Source of the DNA: a virus
DNA length: 33,551 bases
Virus record (IMG/VR): IMGVR_UViG_3300034071_001157
Location: 1-33,551 of that record
Reading direction: 5' to 3' (one strand)
Shown here: positions 23,745 through 30,414 of the stretch, in pieces
Position numbering within the stretch: the stretch's first letter is position 1
How the letters are laid out: the number at the start of each line of letters is the position of its first letter
Notes under the pieces: generated by a model
Databases searched by the model: none
Told to the model about the DNA's origin: nothing
The model's input: the letters and a program-made list of their open reading frames with translations, nothing else
Made by a program: the position numbers and the translations under genes

Positions 23745-23873
23745 TAACAGCGTGTATAAAAAATGGCGGGGTTCTCGGTTAATTTAAAGCTTTGTAATTC
23801 TAATTAAGCTCTGCGTTTGCTGAAAGTTTTGGAGTTCTAATACGCCACTTCTTATACACACAAAACGTTAGCG
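23742..23873 (-). repeat. attC-like site E (132 bp)
   Basis: On the minus strand it runs from CGCTAAC to GTTAATG. Arms GTGTGTATAAGAAGTGGCG and CGCCATTTTTTATACACGC pair imperfectly around an AT-rich centre of about 75 nt. The cassette 2 ATG lies in the last three bases. Confidence 0.8.
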
Positions 23874-23879
23874 GTCAGG

Positions 23880-24374
23880 CTAAAGAACACTCACGATATT
23901 TTCAAAATTCACATAAGTATGACCTTTGCCTTTTTCTGAACCTTGACCTTCATACCAAAACCCATACTGCATAGTTTCAGGATATAATTTTACAATTTCG
24001 CCTTCAACTTCGCCTTTACGAACAAGTTTTGCAATCACTTTTTGACCTTCAACTAATTCAAGTTTTAGGTTATTATCAGCAACCCATTTTTTAATAAATG
24101 TTTCTTGAACATTGCTTCTATCATAAGAAACACCATCAAGAATTTCCACAAGTTCACTATCAGGTGAAAAACCTTCATCTTCAAATTCTTTTGCAATTTC
24201 ATAGCCGTTATCATTGCTATGCCATTGTAGCACTTTTTCGGCTGTTTCAATACAATCTTCTAATGGTGTTTCATTATTGCACCATTCGTTTACTTGCTTA
24301 CCTACGATTTGAGCAAGTTCTTTTACCATTTCTTCGTTCCAAGTCGGACGAGTTGTTGTTAATGTTTCTGACAT
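23880..24374 (-). CDS. Hypothetical acidic protein of cassette 1
   Basis: This 164-residue, strongly acidic protein is not recognised. The N-terminal part is helical (WNEEMVKELAQIVGKQVNEW, DCIETAEKVLQWH), and the C-terminal third looks like a small SH3-like barrel (VIAKLVRKGEVEGEIVKLYP, YGFWYEGQGSEKGKGHTYV). Its stop lies 6 bases before the 3' core box of site E. Acidic small proteins in phages are sometimes DNA mimics that block host defence, but nothing here proves that. Confidence 0.6.
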   Translation of the reverse strand: MSETLTTTRPTWNEEMVKELAQIVGKQVNEWCNNETPLEDCIETAEKVLQWHSNDNGYEIAKEFEDEGFSPDSELVEILDGVSYDRSNVQETFIKKWVADNNLKLELVEGQKVIAKLVRKGEVEGEIVKLYPETMQYGFWYEGQGSEKGKGHTYVNFENIVSVL

Positions 24375-24421
24375 TTTTTATAAATTTTAAATTTGATACC
24401 CTTGTGAAACCAAGCCCGAAC

Positions 24422-24553
24422 CGCTAACAAGGGTTTGTAGCAATAGGGGCAGAAGTACTTTAATTGAGCTGTGTACTTCTAATCAGCTTTAGTAGGTAAT
24501 TGAACAGTAGTGCTATAAAATCCCCTACTGCTACAAGCCCCGAACCGTTGGAC
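24422..24553 (-). repeat. attC-like site F (132 bp), entry end of the array
   Basis: On the minus strand it starts 9 bases after the helicase loader stop with GTCCAAC, a canonical RYYYAAC box, and ends with GTTAGCG at the start of cassette 1. Arms GGGGCTTGTAGCAGTAGGGG and CCCCTATTGCTACAAACCC pair over about 18 bp. The centre holds an extra inverted repeat, GAAGTAC/GTACTTC. Its first box has no partner in the array, so it may come from a lost cassette or an anchor site. Confidence 0.8.
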
Positions 24554-24562
24554 CGCAACCCA

Positions 24563-25294
24563 TCACCTTCTATCCTTGTAATCCTTTTCACTGCCCATTA
24601 CAATCATGTTGCACATTTGACGCAACCTACTTCTTACCCGTGTGCTGTAACGTGATTCAATTTCTTCTGGAGTTAGGTTACTGGTAAAATGTGTTATCAA
24701 TCCATTGCTTAATAATTTTTCATACCGTTCAATAATAACATCAACCATTACCTCCTTTTTGTTGCCGTAATTGTTTTTTATTTCTTCACTGCCCAAATCA
24801 TCAAATAGGCACACATTGTCCATTGTACCACTTAACCCTTCACATCCCAGCTTTGTGTATTTTTCTAGGCCAATATCCCCGTCCTTCATGTACGTTTTTG
24901 CAGGAGTTTCACAGTTGTAAAAACTAAAATACCTGAAATATGGCCTGTACTTTGGCGTATTTAAGCACTCTTTTACAATTCGAAATAAAAGGCTTTTACC
25001 GGAACCAGGGTTTCCAATTATCATTATTCCTTTTCGCGGATCAATACCAAGCTGTTCCATTAAGCTAGTGTTATTGGTAAAATAAGCCACAAACGCAATA
25101 ATAGCATCCCTGTTTTCGTCATCAATTTCAAAGTCGTGTTTCAACTCACGCTGAACAACTTTTCGAGCCACACGCCAAAAAATGCTTTTAGCAATTTCAC
25201 ATCTTTGCTCCGGTGTATGATTTTGTTCGGCCTGATTCAATGGCAACTGTTGTTCCGGATTTAGTTCCGTTAAAATGTTTTTGATGTTTTCCAT
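24563..25294 (-). CDS. DnaC-like helicase loader ATPase
   Basis: This 243-residue AAA+ ATPase has Walker A GNPGSGKS (94-101), Walker B VCLFDDLG (D165, D166), a sensor-1 THFTSNL segment and an arginine-rich RYSTRVRSRLRQM segment near the end. It matches DnaC/IstB-type loaders that deposit the host replicative helicase at the phage origin. No phage helicase or polymerase is present, so host enzymes are presumably recruited. It overlaps the upstream DUF6291 gene by 98 bases in another frame, which implies tight co-expression of the two replication proteins. Confidence 0.88.
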   Translation of the reverse strand: MENIKNILTELNPEQQLPLNQAEQNHTPEQRCEIAKSIFWRVARKVVQRELKHDFEIDDENRDAIIAFVAYFTNNTSLMEQLGIDPRKGIMIIGNPGSGKSLLFRIVKECLNTPKYRPYFRYFSFYNCETPAKTYMKDGDIGLEKYTKLGCEGLSGTMDNVCLFDDLGSEEIKNNYGNKKEVMVDVIIERYEKLLSNGLITHFTSNLTPEEIESRYSTRVRSRLRQMCNMIVMGSEKDYKDRR

Positions 25295-25997
25295 GTTCGG
25301 TATTTTTTATTGATTTTATTGAGGCTCTAAATGCGTTTTGGAAGTGGTTTAAATCCTTGTGGTGAACGTAGCGCATACGGTCATTTATAGCCAAATAATC
25401 AGCATCAGATAACCTTGCATTGACTGCCACGCTTTCAAAAAAGCCTGTTTCGTGAATTTTTAAATAATCAACCGGTTCTAGGTCTGAAAAGGTTATCCCA
25501 AACCTTGTTTTGTGGTTTTCGGGTAGCTTTAAAGAATTAATTTCGTCCGCCCCATTTTTATTTAAATTATTAATATCATTTACATTAACACTTACATTAT
25601 CATTAACATTAACAGCGACAGGAGCGACACTATGCGATAGGTTATTATCGCTATGCGATACTATGCGACTTTTTGCGACTTTTTGGGCATCTTCAAGAGT
25701 GATTAATCCTTTGTTTACGCTTTCGTATAAATCAGGATTCCACCTTTTTAAATTGCCCATTGCGCCACCTTCTTTTTTCTTGCCCTTTTCGGTTTCCCAT
25801 TTTTGCAAATCTCTTTTTAAGGCTTGCTTAAACGGCTCAAACACTATGTCAATCCACTTGCTAGGTGGTTCAGGGTTCATGTCGTTAACATACATGAGCA
25901 TGTGTTTAAAGAACTGCCCAGCTTCTTTGTCTGATAGCTTCTGTACGGTTTCCCATGTGTCCGTGTGAATAAGGAATGATTTTTTACCTTCGGCCAT
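25197..25997 (-). CDS. DUF6291-like replication protein
   Basis: This 266-residue protein has an N-terminal DUF6291-type domain (residues 5-75: KSFLIHTDTWETVQKLSDKE, AGQFFKHMLMYV, then a helix around FEPFKQALKRDLQKWE). A low-complexity linker follows (VAVNVNDNVSVNVNDINN, residues 122-143), then a C-terminal helical domain (DYLAINDRMRYVHHKDLNHF). These proteins occur next to DnaC-like loaders in Bacteroidetes phages and are thought to start replication. The linker is coded by an iteron-like repeat, as the lambda origin lies inside gene O. The gene overlaps the m5C methyltransferase by 14 bases and the loader by 98. Confidence 0.78.
   Translation of the reverse strand: MAEGKKSFLIHTDTWETVQKLSDKEAGQFFKHMLMYVNDMNPEPPSKWIDIVFEPFKQALKRDLQKWETEKGKKKEGGAMGNLKRWNPDLYESVNKGLITLEDAQKVAKSRIVSHSDNNLSHSVAPVAVNVNDNVSVNVNDINNLNKNGADEINSLKLPENHKTRFGITFSDLEPVDYLKIHETGFFESVAVNARLSDADYLAINDRMRYVHHKDLNHFQNAFRASIKSIKNTEHGKHQKHFNGTKSGTTVAIESGRTKSYTGAKM
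25590..25690. repeat. Iteron-like repeat in the replication gene, candidate origin
   Basis: Within the linker-coding part of the DUF6291 gene, the minus strand carries repeated GTCGCA/ATCGCATAG words: AGTCGCAAAA, AGTCGCATAGT, ATCGCATAGCGATAATAACC, ATCGCATAGT, then GTCGCTCCTGTCGCTGT. An AT-rich (TTAATG/TAATGT) tract follows. Iterons inside an initiator gene next to an AT-rich tract are the layout of the lambda origin. A similar stretch recurs at 3902-4020. Confidence 0.5.
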
Positions 25998-27048
25998 TAT
26001 TATATGCTTCTATTGATTTAAAGATTTCAAACGCTACTTGTGGTACTATTGCGTTTCCGTAAGCTTTTATTGATTCGTTTCTCCATTTTGAAAAGGTAAT
26101 TCCGTCCAATTCGGTGGGAAGCCCATCATCTCCGCCACAAATCGGGGATTGAGTTGGGAAGTTTTCCCAGTAGTTTGAAAGGCTCTTTTTTGAAGTCCAT
26201 CCTGGTTTCTCTTGCCCGTATTCTTTGCTGGATTGTCGTCCGCTGTTGGTGTGGGTAGTAGATGAAACTCCACAAATGCTCCCAAGTGTGAGATTGCCTT
26301 TTGATGCCCTTGCCGTTTCGCTCTTGTCTCGTAACCTTCCTGCCCGCTCTTTGTTGGAGTTGGCATTAACCCCAGCTTCTCCATTGTTGGCTGGTAACAG
26401 CTCATTATTTCCTGTGCTAGTGTTCCCGAGTTGCCCGTTACCGGATTTGCTTTGCCGCTCGTTACCTGCCCATCCATTACTGTCGGTGTTTTCAAAAGTC
26501 CCAAGGCTGTACCCAAATTTGCTCCATAACCCTCCGATTGTCTGTTTTCGTTGTTGGTTGTTACGGTGGGCAACAAACCAAACTCTATCCCGTCTGTGGG
26601 GGGCGTTGACGGCACAAGCTGGAAGTACATACGCCCACACTTCGTACCCTTCAGCTTCCAAGTCAGCTTGCACTTCGTGGAATACCAGTCCCCCACCCCA
26701 ATTAATAAGCCCGAAAACGTTTTCGCCCACAACCCAACGTGGTTGAATTTCTCTAATTGCTCTAAGAATTTCTGGCCATAAATGGCGTTCATCTTCTTTC
26801 CCTTTTCGCTTTCCTGCAAGTGAGTAGGGTTGGCAGGGGAATCCTCCTGTAACAATATCAATTCTGTTTGCATACTTTGTAAAATCTGTTTTTGTTATAT
26901 CTCCAAACCCTTCTGCTTTCGGAAAGTGATGCCTTAATACTTTTTGTCCAAATTCATTCCATTCACACCAAGCCACCGTTTCCCAACCCATCCAACGGGC
27001 GGCAAGGCTAAACCCACCAATGCCTGCAAATAAATCTATACACCTCAT
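25984..27048 (-). CDS. DNA cytosine-5 methyltransferase
   Basis: This 354-residue m5C methyltransferase has motif I CIDLFAGIGGFSLAA (3-17), motif IV GGFPCQPYS with catalytic Cys72, motif VI VVGENV (E109), motif VIII HRRDRVWF (151-158) and the C-terminal motif X GNAIVPQVAFEIFKSIEAY. A variable Asn/Gly/Ser-rich region lies between about 165 and 290. The ATG at 27048 is chosen as it overlaps the upstream stop as ATGA; an ATG at 27081 exists. It probably protects phage DNA from restriction. Its variable region is overlapped by another long open frame on the same strand. Confidence 0.93.
   Translation of the reverse strand: MRCIDLFAGIGGFSLAARWMGWETVAWCEWNEFGQKVLRHHFPKAEGFGDITKTDFTKYANRIDIVTGGFPCQPYSLAGKRKGKEDERHLWPEILRAIREIQPRWVVGENVFGLINWGGGLVFHEVQADLEAEGYEVWAYVLPACAVNAPHRRDRVWFVAHRNNQQRKQTIGGLWSKFGYSLGTFENTDSNGWAGNERQSKSGNGQLGNTSTGNNELLPANNGEAGVNANSNKERAGRLRDKSETARASKGNLTLGSICGVSSTTHTNSGRQSSKEYGQEKPGWTSKKSLSNYWENFPTQSPICGGDDGLPTELDGITFSKWRNESIKAYGNAIVPQVAFEIFKSIEAYNNGRR
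26067..26873 (-). CDS. Overlapping open frame within the m5C methyltransferase gene
   Basis: A 268-codon frame starting with ATG runs entirely within the methyltransferase gene on the same strand, offset by +1. It contains LWAKTFSGLLIGVGDWYSTK, CKLTWKLKGTK, three LPT/MPT-type repeats (LLPTVTT, LMPTPTK, LLPTPTADD) and LNPRFVAEMMGFPPNWTELP near the end. This LPTPT...LNP-FV-MMGFP pattern is one I associate with phage m5C methyltransferase C-terminal regions and stand-alone relatives. It may be a genuine overprinted protein, perhaps linked to target recognition, or an out-of-frame echo of a conserved gene. No independent start signal is visible. Confidence 0.4.
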   Translation of the reverse strand: MQTELILLQEDSPANPTHLQESEKGKKMNAIYGQKFLEQLEKFNHVGLWAKTFSGLLIGVGDWYSTKCKLTWKLKGTKCGRMYFQLVPSTPPTDGIEFGLLPTVTTNNENRQSEGYGANLGTALGLLKTPTVMDGQVTSGKANPVTGNSGTLAQEIMSCYQPTMEKLGLMPTPTKSGQEGYETRAKRQGHQKAISHLGAFVEFHLLPTPTADDNPAKNTGKRNQDGLQKRAFQTTGKTSQLNPRFVAEMMGFPPNWTELPFQNGETNQ

Positions 27049-27170
27049 TTTCCCTTTACCTGTTCTAAAATTTGGTTCCAAAAAATTTCAATTTCTGTTA
27101 TTGAGTAGCCCATGTTTAGCAACTCACGGTTAACCTTGTCAACACGTTTGCGCACTTCTGTAAATGTCAT
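27045..27170 (-). CDS. 41-residue protein linked by ATGA overlaps
   Basis: A 41-codon gene (MTFTEVRKRVDKVNRELLNM, GYSITEIEIFWNQILEQV) fills the gap between the ASCH gene and the methyltransferase gene. Its ATG overlaps the ASCH stop (ATGA at 27170-27167), and its TGA overlaps the methyltransferase ATG (27048-27045). These two couplings make it very likely a real gene despite its size. It is amphipathic and helical; the function is unknown. Confidence 0.72.
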   Translation of the reverse strand: MTFTEVRKRVDKVNRELLNMGYSITEIEIFWNQILEQVKGK

Positions 27171-27766
27171 AGCTTTTGAAATTCTATTACCCATACCCAA
27201 GGGTTGTTGTTCCACGATTCAGCACCGTTGATTGATTGCCAAAGGGTTTCAAAAGAACTTTTTGCATCTTTCATACATACATCATAAACAGCAATGCTAG
27301 AAGGATTATGATTTGTGTATTTTTTAAAACCATGTAAGTGTTTTTCAACTCCCTCTACAACCGCATCATCCTCTGAAATATCTTGCAGCCTTTCAACTTT
27401 AATGTTGGTTATTTTTAAGAACAACCTACACGCTGCCTTGGGCATGTGTAAAGAAGGTTTCCATTTCCAGTTTTTGTCTAAATAAATCGGGTTGTCAGTG
27501 TCTGCCTTATAGCAGTATTCGTTTGGGTTTAACGAATGTTGCCACGTTTCCCTTACCCAAACAACATCACCTACTTGTCCGTATGGGCATTTATTGCCAA
27601 CAAATGAATCAACCGCACCAGTGTTAGGAATGTGAAGAAATTTATACCCATCATGCGCTTTTCGTTCCACAGGCTGAGGCTTCACAACCCGCCTAGTCTG
27701 CGTTTTTCTATCATCTAAAATAGCCTGCACCATTGGGGTGCTGAATAATATTGGTGTTTCTTTCAT
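27167..27766 (-). CDS. ASCH-domain-like phage protein
   Basis: This 199-residue protein has the start MKETPILFSTPMVQAILDDRKTQTRR and VWVRETWQHS, the pattern of ASCH/PUA-like phage proteins annotated as morphogenetic proteins in enterobacterial prophages. Further conserved pieces are YKADTDNPIY, WKPSLHMPKAACRLFL, and the C-terminal WNNNPWVWVIEF. The fold suggests RNA or modified-nucleotide binding. It is in the early operon, 3 bases after the exonuclease gene, which argues against a structural role. Confidence 0.8.
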   Translation of the reverse strand: MKETPILFSTPMVQAILDDRKTQTRRVVKPQPVERKAHDGYKFLHIPNTGAVDSFVGNKCPYGQVGDVVWVRETWQHSLNPNEYCYKADTDNPIYLDKNWKWKPSLHMPKAACRLFLKITNIKVERLQDISEDDAVVEGVEKHLHGFKKYTNHNPSSIAVYDVCMKDAKSSFETLWQSINGAESWNNNPWVWVIEFQKL

Positions 27767-27769
27767 TGC

Positions 27770-28684
27770 TTAAATCTTAAAAAGGTGTTTGTTCATCCAG
27801 TTCCGGCATTGTTCAATGCGCTTGTAAAGTGCTTCAATGTCTTGGTCAACGTGTGAAACTTCAAACGCATGGTGTCTTTTAGGGAGTGGTATTTCAACAA
27901 ATGAATCATACACTATCATTGCGTTGTCGTCTAGGTGGTGAATACCTCGCTGCTGCCTGTATTCGTTTAACGTTTCTAAGTCATACACATGATTGGCAAT
28001 AATTTGTAATTCAATCCACGCTGGAGTATCCGCGTTTAAATGCTTGTAAGATTCTCGCCTTAATTCACCCTCAACAATATGGTAAGGTGTGTTATTTAAG
28101 CAATAGTCAACAAATCCAATTTTCGCCCCGGCTAAGGCCATATAACCCTTTATTTGCCAAAGGTTCATTTTGCTGATTGGCTTATTAATGGCACGTTGAA
28201 AAGTGTACAGATCCCAACTGCTTTTTGTGTCTCTCACAAGTTCTGCAGAGTAAATTTTTTCACCCAAAAACAAATCAGGCGTACCCTTAATATAGGCGTT
28301 GCTTAAGTGCGATTCGTTCTTTTTGAAATACTTTTTTGTAACCAGTGAAACAGTGGTGATACTATCCTCTTCCACATCGTTGCCCTTTTCAAGTTGCTTG
28401 CCGTTTATTTCGGTGTGTCTATTGTACATTTCTGCGCAAAACACATCAATTAAATGGGTAATAACGGTGTCGGAAAGCTCATCCTTTGCAGCTTTTTTTG
28501 TTTCAGTTTTTAAAAGATTTAAGGCTGTAATGTCATTACTTTTCACAAAATCAAAAACCATTGCGTTGTATTGTTTTTCGGTTATTTCTTGCTCCCCAAT
28601 AAAGTAATGTGTTTTACCCTTTGGTTCTGTCATCAGGTGCCCCAAACTGGAACACCTGAATAGAATTTCGTTTGCGTTTTGCAT
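27770..28684 (-). CDS. YqaJ-like exonuclease for recombination
   Basis: This 304-residue protein has the PD-(D/E)XK core of YqaJ/lambda-Exo-like nucleases: KGTPDLFLGE (D near residue 136) followed by AELVRDTKSSWD (the D-x-K pair) and the LWQIKGYMALAGAK helix that follows the active site. A start such as LFRCSSLGHLMTEPKG also fits this group. It would resect phage DNA ends and load the RecT annealing protein encoded two genes upstream, forming a two-component recombination system. A YopX-type gene lies between them. Confidence 0.8.
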   Translation of the reverse strand: MQNANEILFRCSSLGHLMTEPKGKTHYFIGEQEITEKQYNAMVFDFVKSNDITALNLLKTETKKAAKDELSDTVITHLIDVFCAEMYNRHTEINGKQLEKGNDVEEDSITTVSLVTKKYFKKNESHLSNAYIKGTPDLFLGEKIYSAELVRDTKSSWDLYTFQRAINKPISKMNLWQIKGYMALAGAKIGFVDYCLNNTPYHIVEGELRRESYKHLNADTPAWIELQIIANHVYDLETLNEYRQQRGIHHLDDNAMIVYDSFVEIPLPKRHHAFEVSHVDQDIEALYKRIEQCRNWMNKHLFKI

Positions 28685-28686
28685 GG

Positions 28687-29082
28687 TTACTTGCTTTGGC
28701 GTATGTTGCCGATAATTTCAAACTCGTAATCCAAATGCGTAAAAGAAAACACACATTGGCCATTGTCTGCTTTTACATAAAAACAACCTTCTGCGTAATC
28801 TATAACACCTTCAAAGTTTATTATTTCAGGTTCAGCGTTTGGGTCTAAACTTCTTTGAACCATATATCTACCCATTACCCTATCCCCTTTATACGTATCC
28901 ACCCCGTTTTTATCGGTTAGTCCTGTGAAGATTGTAACACTTCTTGGGTCAACCTCATATTGCTTGAGTGGCCTGTCATATACAGGTGTGTATATATACC
29001 CAGCTACGCCTTGTTGAACATAATACCCATACACCCACTCATTACTTCCATCGGCTTTTAAGCCTCTAAATTTTATTCCCAT
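28687..29082 (-). CDS. YopX-like protein
   Basis: This 131-residue protein starts MGIKFRGLKADGSNEWVYGY, and includes the YopX-typical VDPRSVTIFTGLTDKNGVDTYKGDRV and a closing YEFEIIGNI. YopX proteins are widespread small phage proteins of unknown biochemical role. The ATG at 29082 is chosen, giving 13 bases of spacing to the RecT stop; an ATG at 29145 would overlap recT and add an unrelated extension. It lies in the early operon between recT and the exonuclease gene. Confidence 0.85.
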   Translation of the reverse strand: MGIKFRGLKADGSNEWVYGYYVQQGVAGYIYTPVYDRPLKQYEVDPRSVTIFTGLTDKNGVDTYKGDRVMGRYMVQRSLDPNAEPEIINFEGVIDYAEGCFYVKADNGQCVFSFTHLDYEFEIIGNIRQSK

Positions 29083-29095
29083 AAGTTTTATTTTA

Positions 29096-29872
29096 TTAAT
29101 ACGAGGCTGATTTTTGTTTGTACAAATCTGTAATCTCAGGAACATTCAACTCTTTTACAGCAGCCTCATAGCTGATTAATTCCTCAACAGTTGTTGCGGA
29201 TTCAATTAATGCTTTTAAGCGTTCTTGCTCTTTGTTAGCCTTCGGTTTTTCTTCAATAATTACTGCATCAGTTACATCAGCATCAGTTACCTCAATGCCT
29301 GTAATATTTGACAATAACCACGCACGGGCCTTTCTTGTTGCTTTGCCAATGATAGCATCAACACCAGTATAGCTGTCTATTTTTATTGGTATTGGAATGA
29401 TCTTTTCGTTTGATTGTCCGTTAATGCTCCATTTTATTGTAACATCCACAGCCGCACTTGTTCCTGATATTTTAGGAAGTGAACACACAATGTCATATTT
29501 AAGGCCAGTTGTGTTGTTCAGCCTGTAACCACACCCCTCTTTGGTTGCGTAGGTGTTTGATGCAATAATATTAAACTGATTGCCGTATGGTTGAAGCCCC
29601 ATTAAAACCGCTTCTATAAGGCACTTTTTAACCACTGGTTCGGGGTAGCCGCCTGATTTGTCTTTATCGGTTAAAAAACCTAGCCTATTGCCTTGCAATG
29701 CCATTATTGGGCGCATGTATTCAGGCGTTAGTAATTCGTTTAGTTTTTCAATTGCCGTTGCCATTTGATAGGCTCTTTCAAAACCCATTAACGTGTTATT
29801 GCCAAGTACAGATAAGGCGGTTTCGTTAAGTGTTTGTGCTATAATTGATAGCTGATTGTTCTTGTTTTCCAT
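29096..29872 (-). CDS. recT: RecT single-strand annealing protein
   Basis: This 258-residue protein matches the RecT family: the helical N-terminus with LSVLGNNTLMGFERAYQMA, VKKCLIEAVLMGLQPYGNQF (the conserved A-x-x-G-L/P-x-x-x-Q pattern near residues 84-100), YGYRLNNTTGLKY-like strand and KATRKARAWLLSNITG. It anneals complementary single strands made by the exonuclease encoded two genes downstream and supports concatemer formation and recombination with prophages. The C-terminal 50 residues are a charged helical tail. Confidence 0.88.
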   Translation of the reverse strand: MENKNNQLSIIAQTLNETALSVLGNNTLMGFERAYQMATAIEKLNELLTPEYMRPIMALQGNRLGFLTDKDKSGGYPEPVVKKCLIEAVLMGLQPYGNQFNIIASNTYATKEGCGYRLNNTTGLKYDIVCSLPKISGTSAAVDVTIKWSINGQSNEKIIPIPIKIDSYTGVDAIIGKATRKARAWLLSNITGIEVTDADVTDAVIIEEKPKANKEQERLKALIESATTVEELISYEAAVKELNVPEITDLYKQKSASY

Positions 29873-29875
29873 TTT

Positions 29876-30136
29876 TTAGGATTTATAGTATTTAAGAATG
29901 TCGAAATATTTTTGTTTTAAGCTGGCTAAATCCTTTGAAAAGGACAAGGCAATGTCTTCTATCTCTGGGTTGGCAAACGTTGTTTCTGCATCATCGTAGG
30001 CGGTTATTTTGCATGATTCAATTACCGCTTCAAGTTTTTCAATATCGGGACGAGCGGCCTCGATTTCTTCTTGACGTTCAATTCTGTTTACCTCTAATTT
30101 TTCTGCCAATGTTGTTGGCGTGTTTTTGTTTTCCAT
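29876..30136 (-). CDS. Small acidic helical protein upstream of recT
   Basis: This 86-residue acidic protein (TTLAEKLEVNRIERQEEIEA, then IEKLEAVIESCKITAY) is probably a coiled coil. It ends 3 bases before the recT start. The function is unknown; position suggests an accessory to recombination. The leader ACAACCAAATAAA precedes its ATG, the same motif seen before other leftward genes. Confidence 0.6.
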   Translation of the reverse strand: MENKNTPTTLAEKLEVNRIERQEEIEAARPDIEKLEAVIESCKITAYDDAETTFANPEIEDIALSFSKDLASLKQKYFDILKYYKS

Positions 30137-30157
30137 TTTATTTGGTTGTTAGTTGTT

Positions 30158-30409
30158 TTATAATGATACATCTACAAGCCCCAACACTACATAATCAGGG
30201 GCAATGCCATATTGCCCACCAGTAAGAATATATTTAACATCCTTAAATACGTATCTGGGTAAATAGTGAATGTGTTCCCCGTGTTCTATAAATTTAAGCC
30301 TATCCCCAACTTTAAAATCCCTGTCATTTTTCCTGACTTCAAAGTCTTTCAACCCAACGTAAACATCATTGAAAAAGGGGTTGACTGTTTTTAATTCGAT
30401 TATTCTCAT
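30158..30409 (-). CDS. DUF3850-like protein
   Basis: This 83-residue protein has the DUF3850 pattern: an ELKTVNPFFNDVYVGLKDFE start, VRKNDRDFKVGDRLKFIEHG with the conserved RKNDRDFxVGD, and VKYILTGGQYGIAPDYVVLG. The family is a compact ASCH/PUA-like fold presumed to bind RNA. It is in the early operon and its ATG follows the leader AACAACC directly. Confidence 0.85.
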   Translation of the reverse strand: MRIIELKTVNPFFNDVYVGLKDFEVRKNDRDFKVGDRLKFIEHGEHIHYLPRYVFKDVKYILTGGQYGIAPDYVVLGLVDVSL

Positions 30410-30414
30410 GGTTG

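Larger units (their letters stand above)
21250..24553 (-). mobile_element. Integron-like gene cassette array (six cassettes)
   Basis: Six single-gene, same-strand units lie between the helicase loader gene and the recombinase gene, separated by six attC-like imperfect palindromes. Reading the minus strand, the 5' core boxes of cassettes 1-6 are GTTAGCG, GTTAATG, GTTAGCG, GTTAGCT, GTTATGC and GTTAGGT. The 3' boxes of the same cassettes are CGCTAAC, CACTAAC, CGCTAAC, AGCTAAC, GCATAAC and ACCTAAC. Each is the exact reverse complement of its own partner except cassette 2 (6 of 7). The boxes within one site match less well. This own-end pairing is expected if each unit once circularised and was inserted by recombination at G/TT. 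The last site, next to the recombinase, is only a half-site. Confidence 0.82.

Noticed and set aside
21250-24553. CRISPR array
   Set aside because: The spaced palindromes are 55 or 132-134 bp, imperfect, different from each other and separated by coding genes, with no short identical repeats.
26225-26746. 173-codon plus-strand frame in the methyltransferase region
   Set aside because: It is antisense to two better-supported frames and is Leu/Pro/Ser-rich as expected of a shadow frame.
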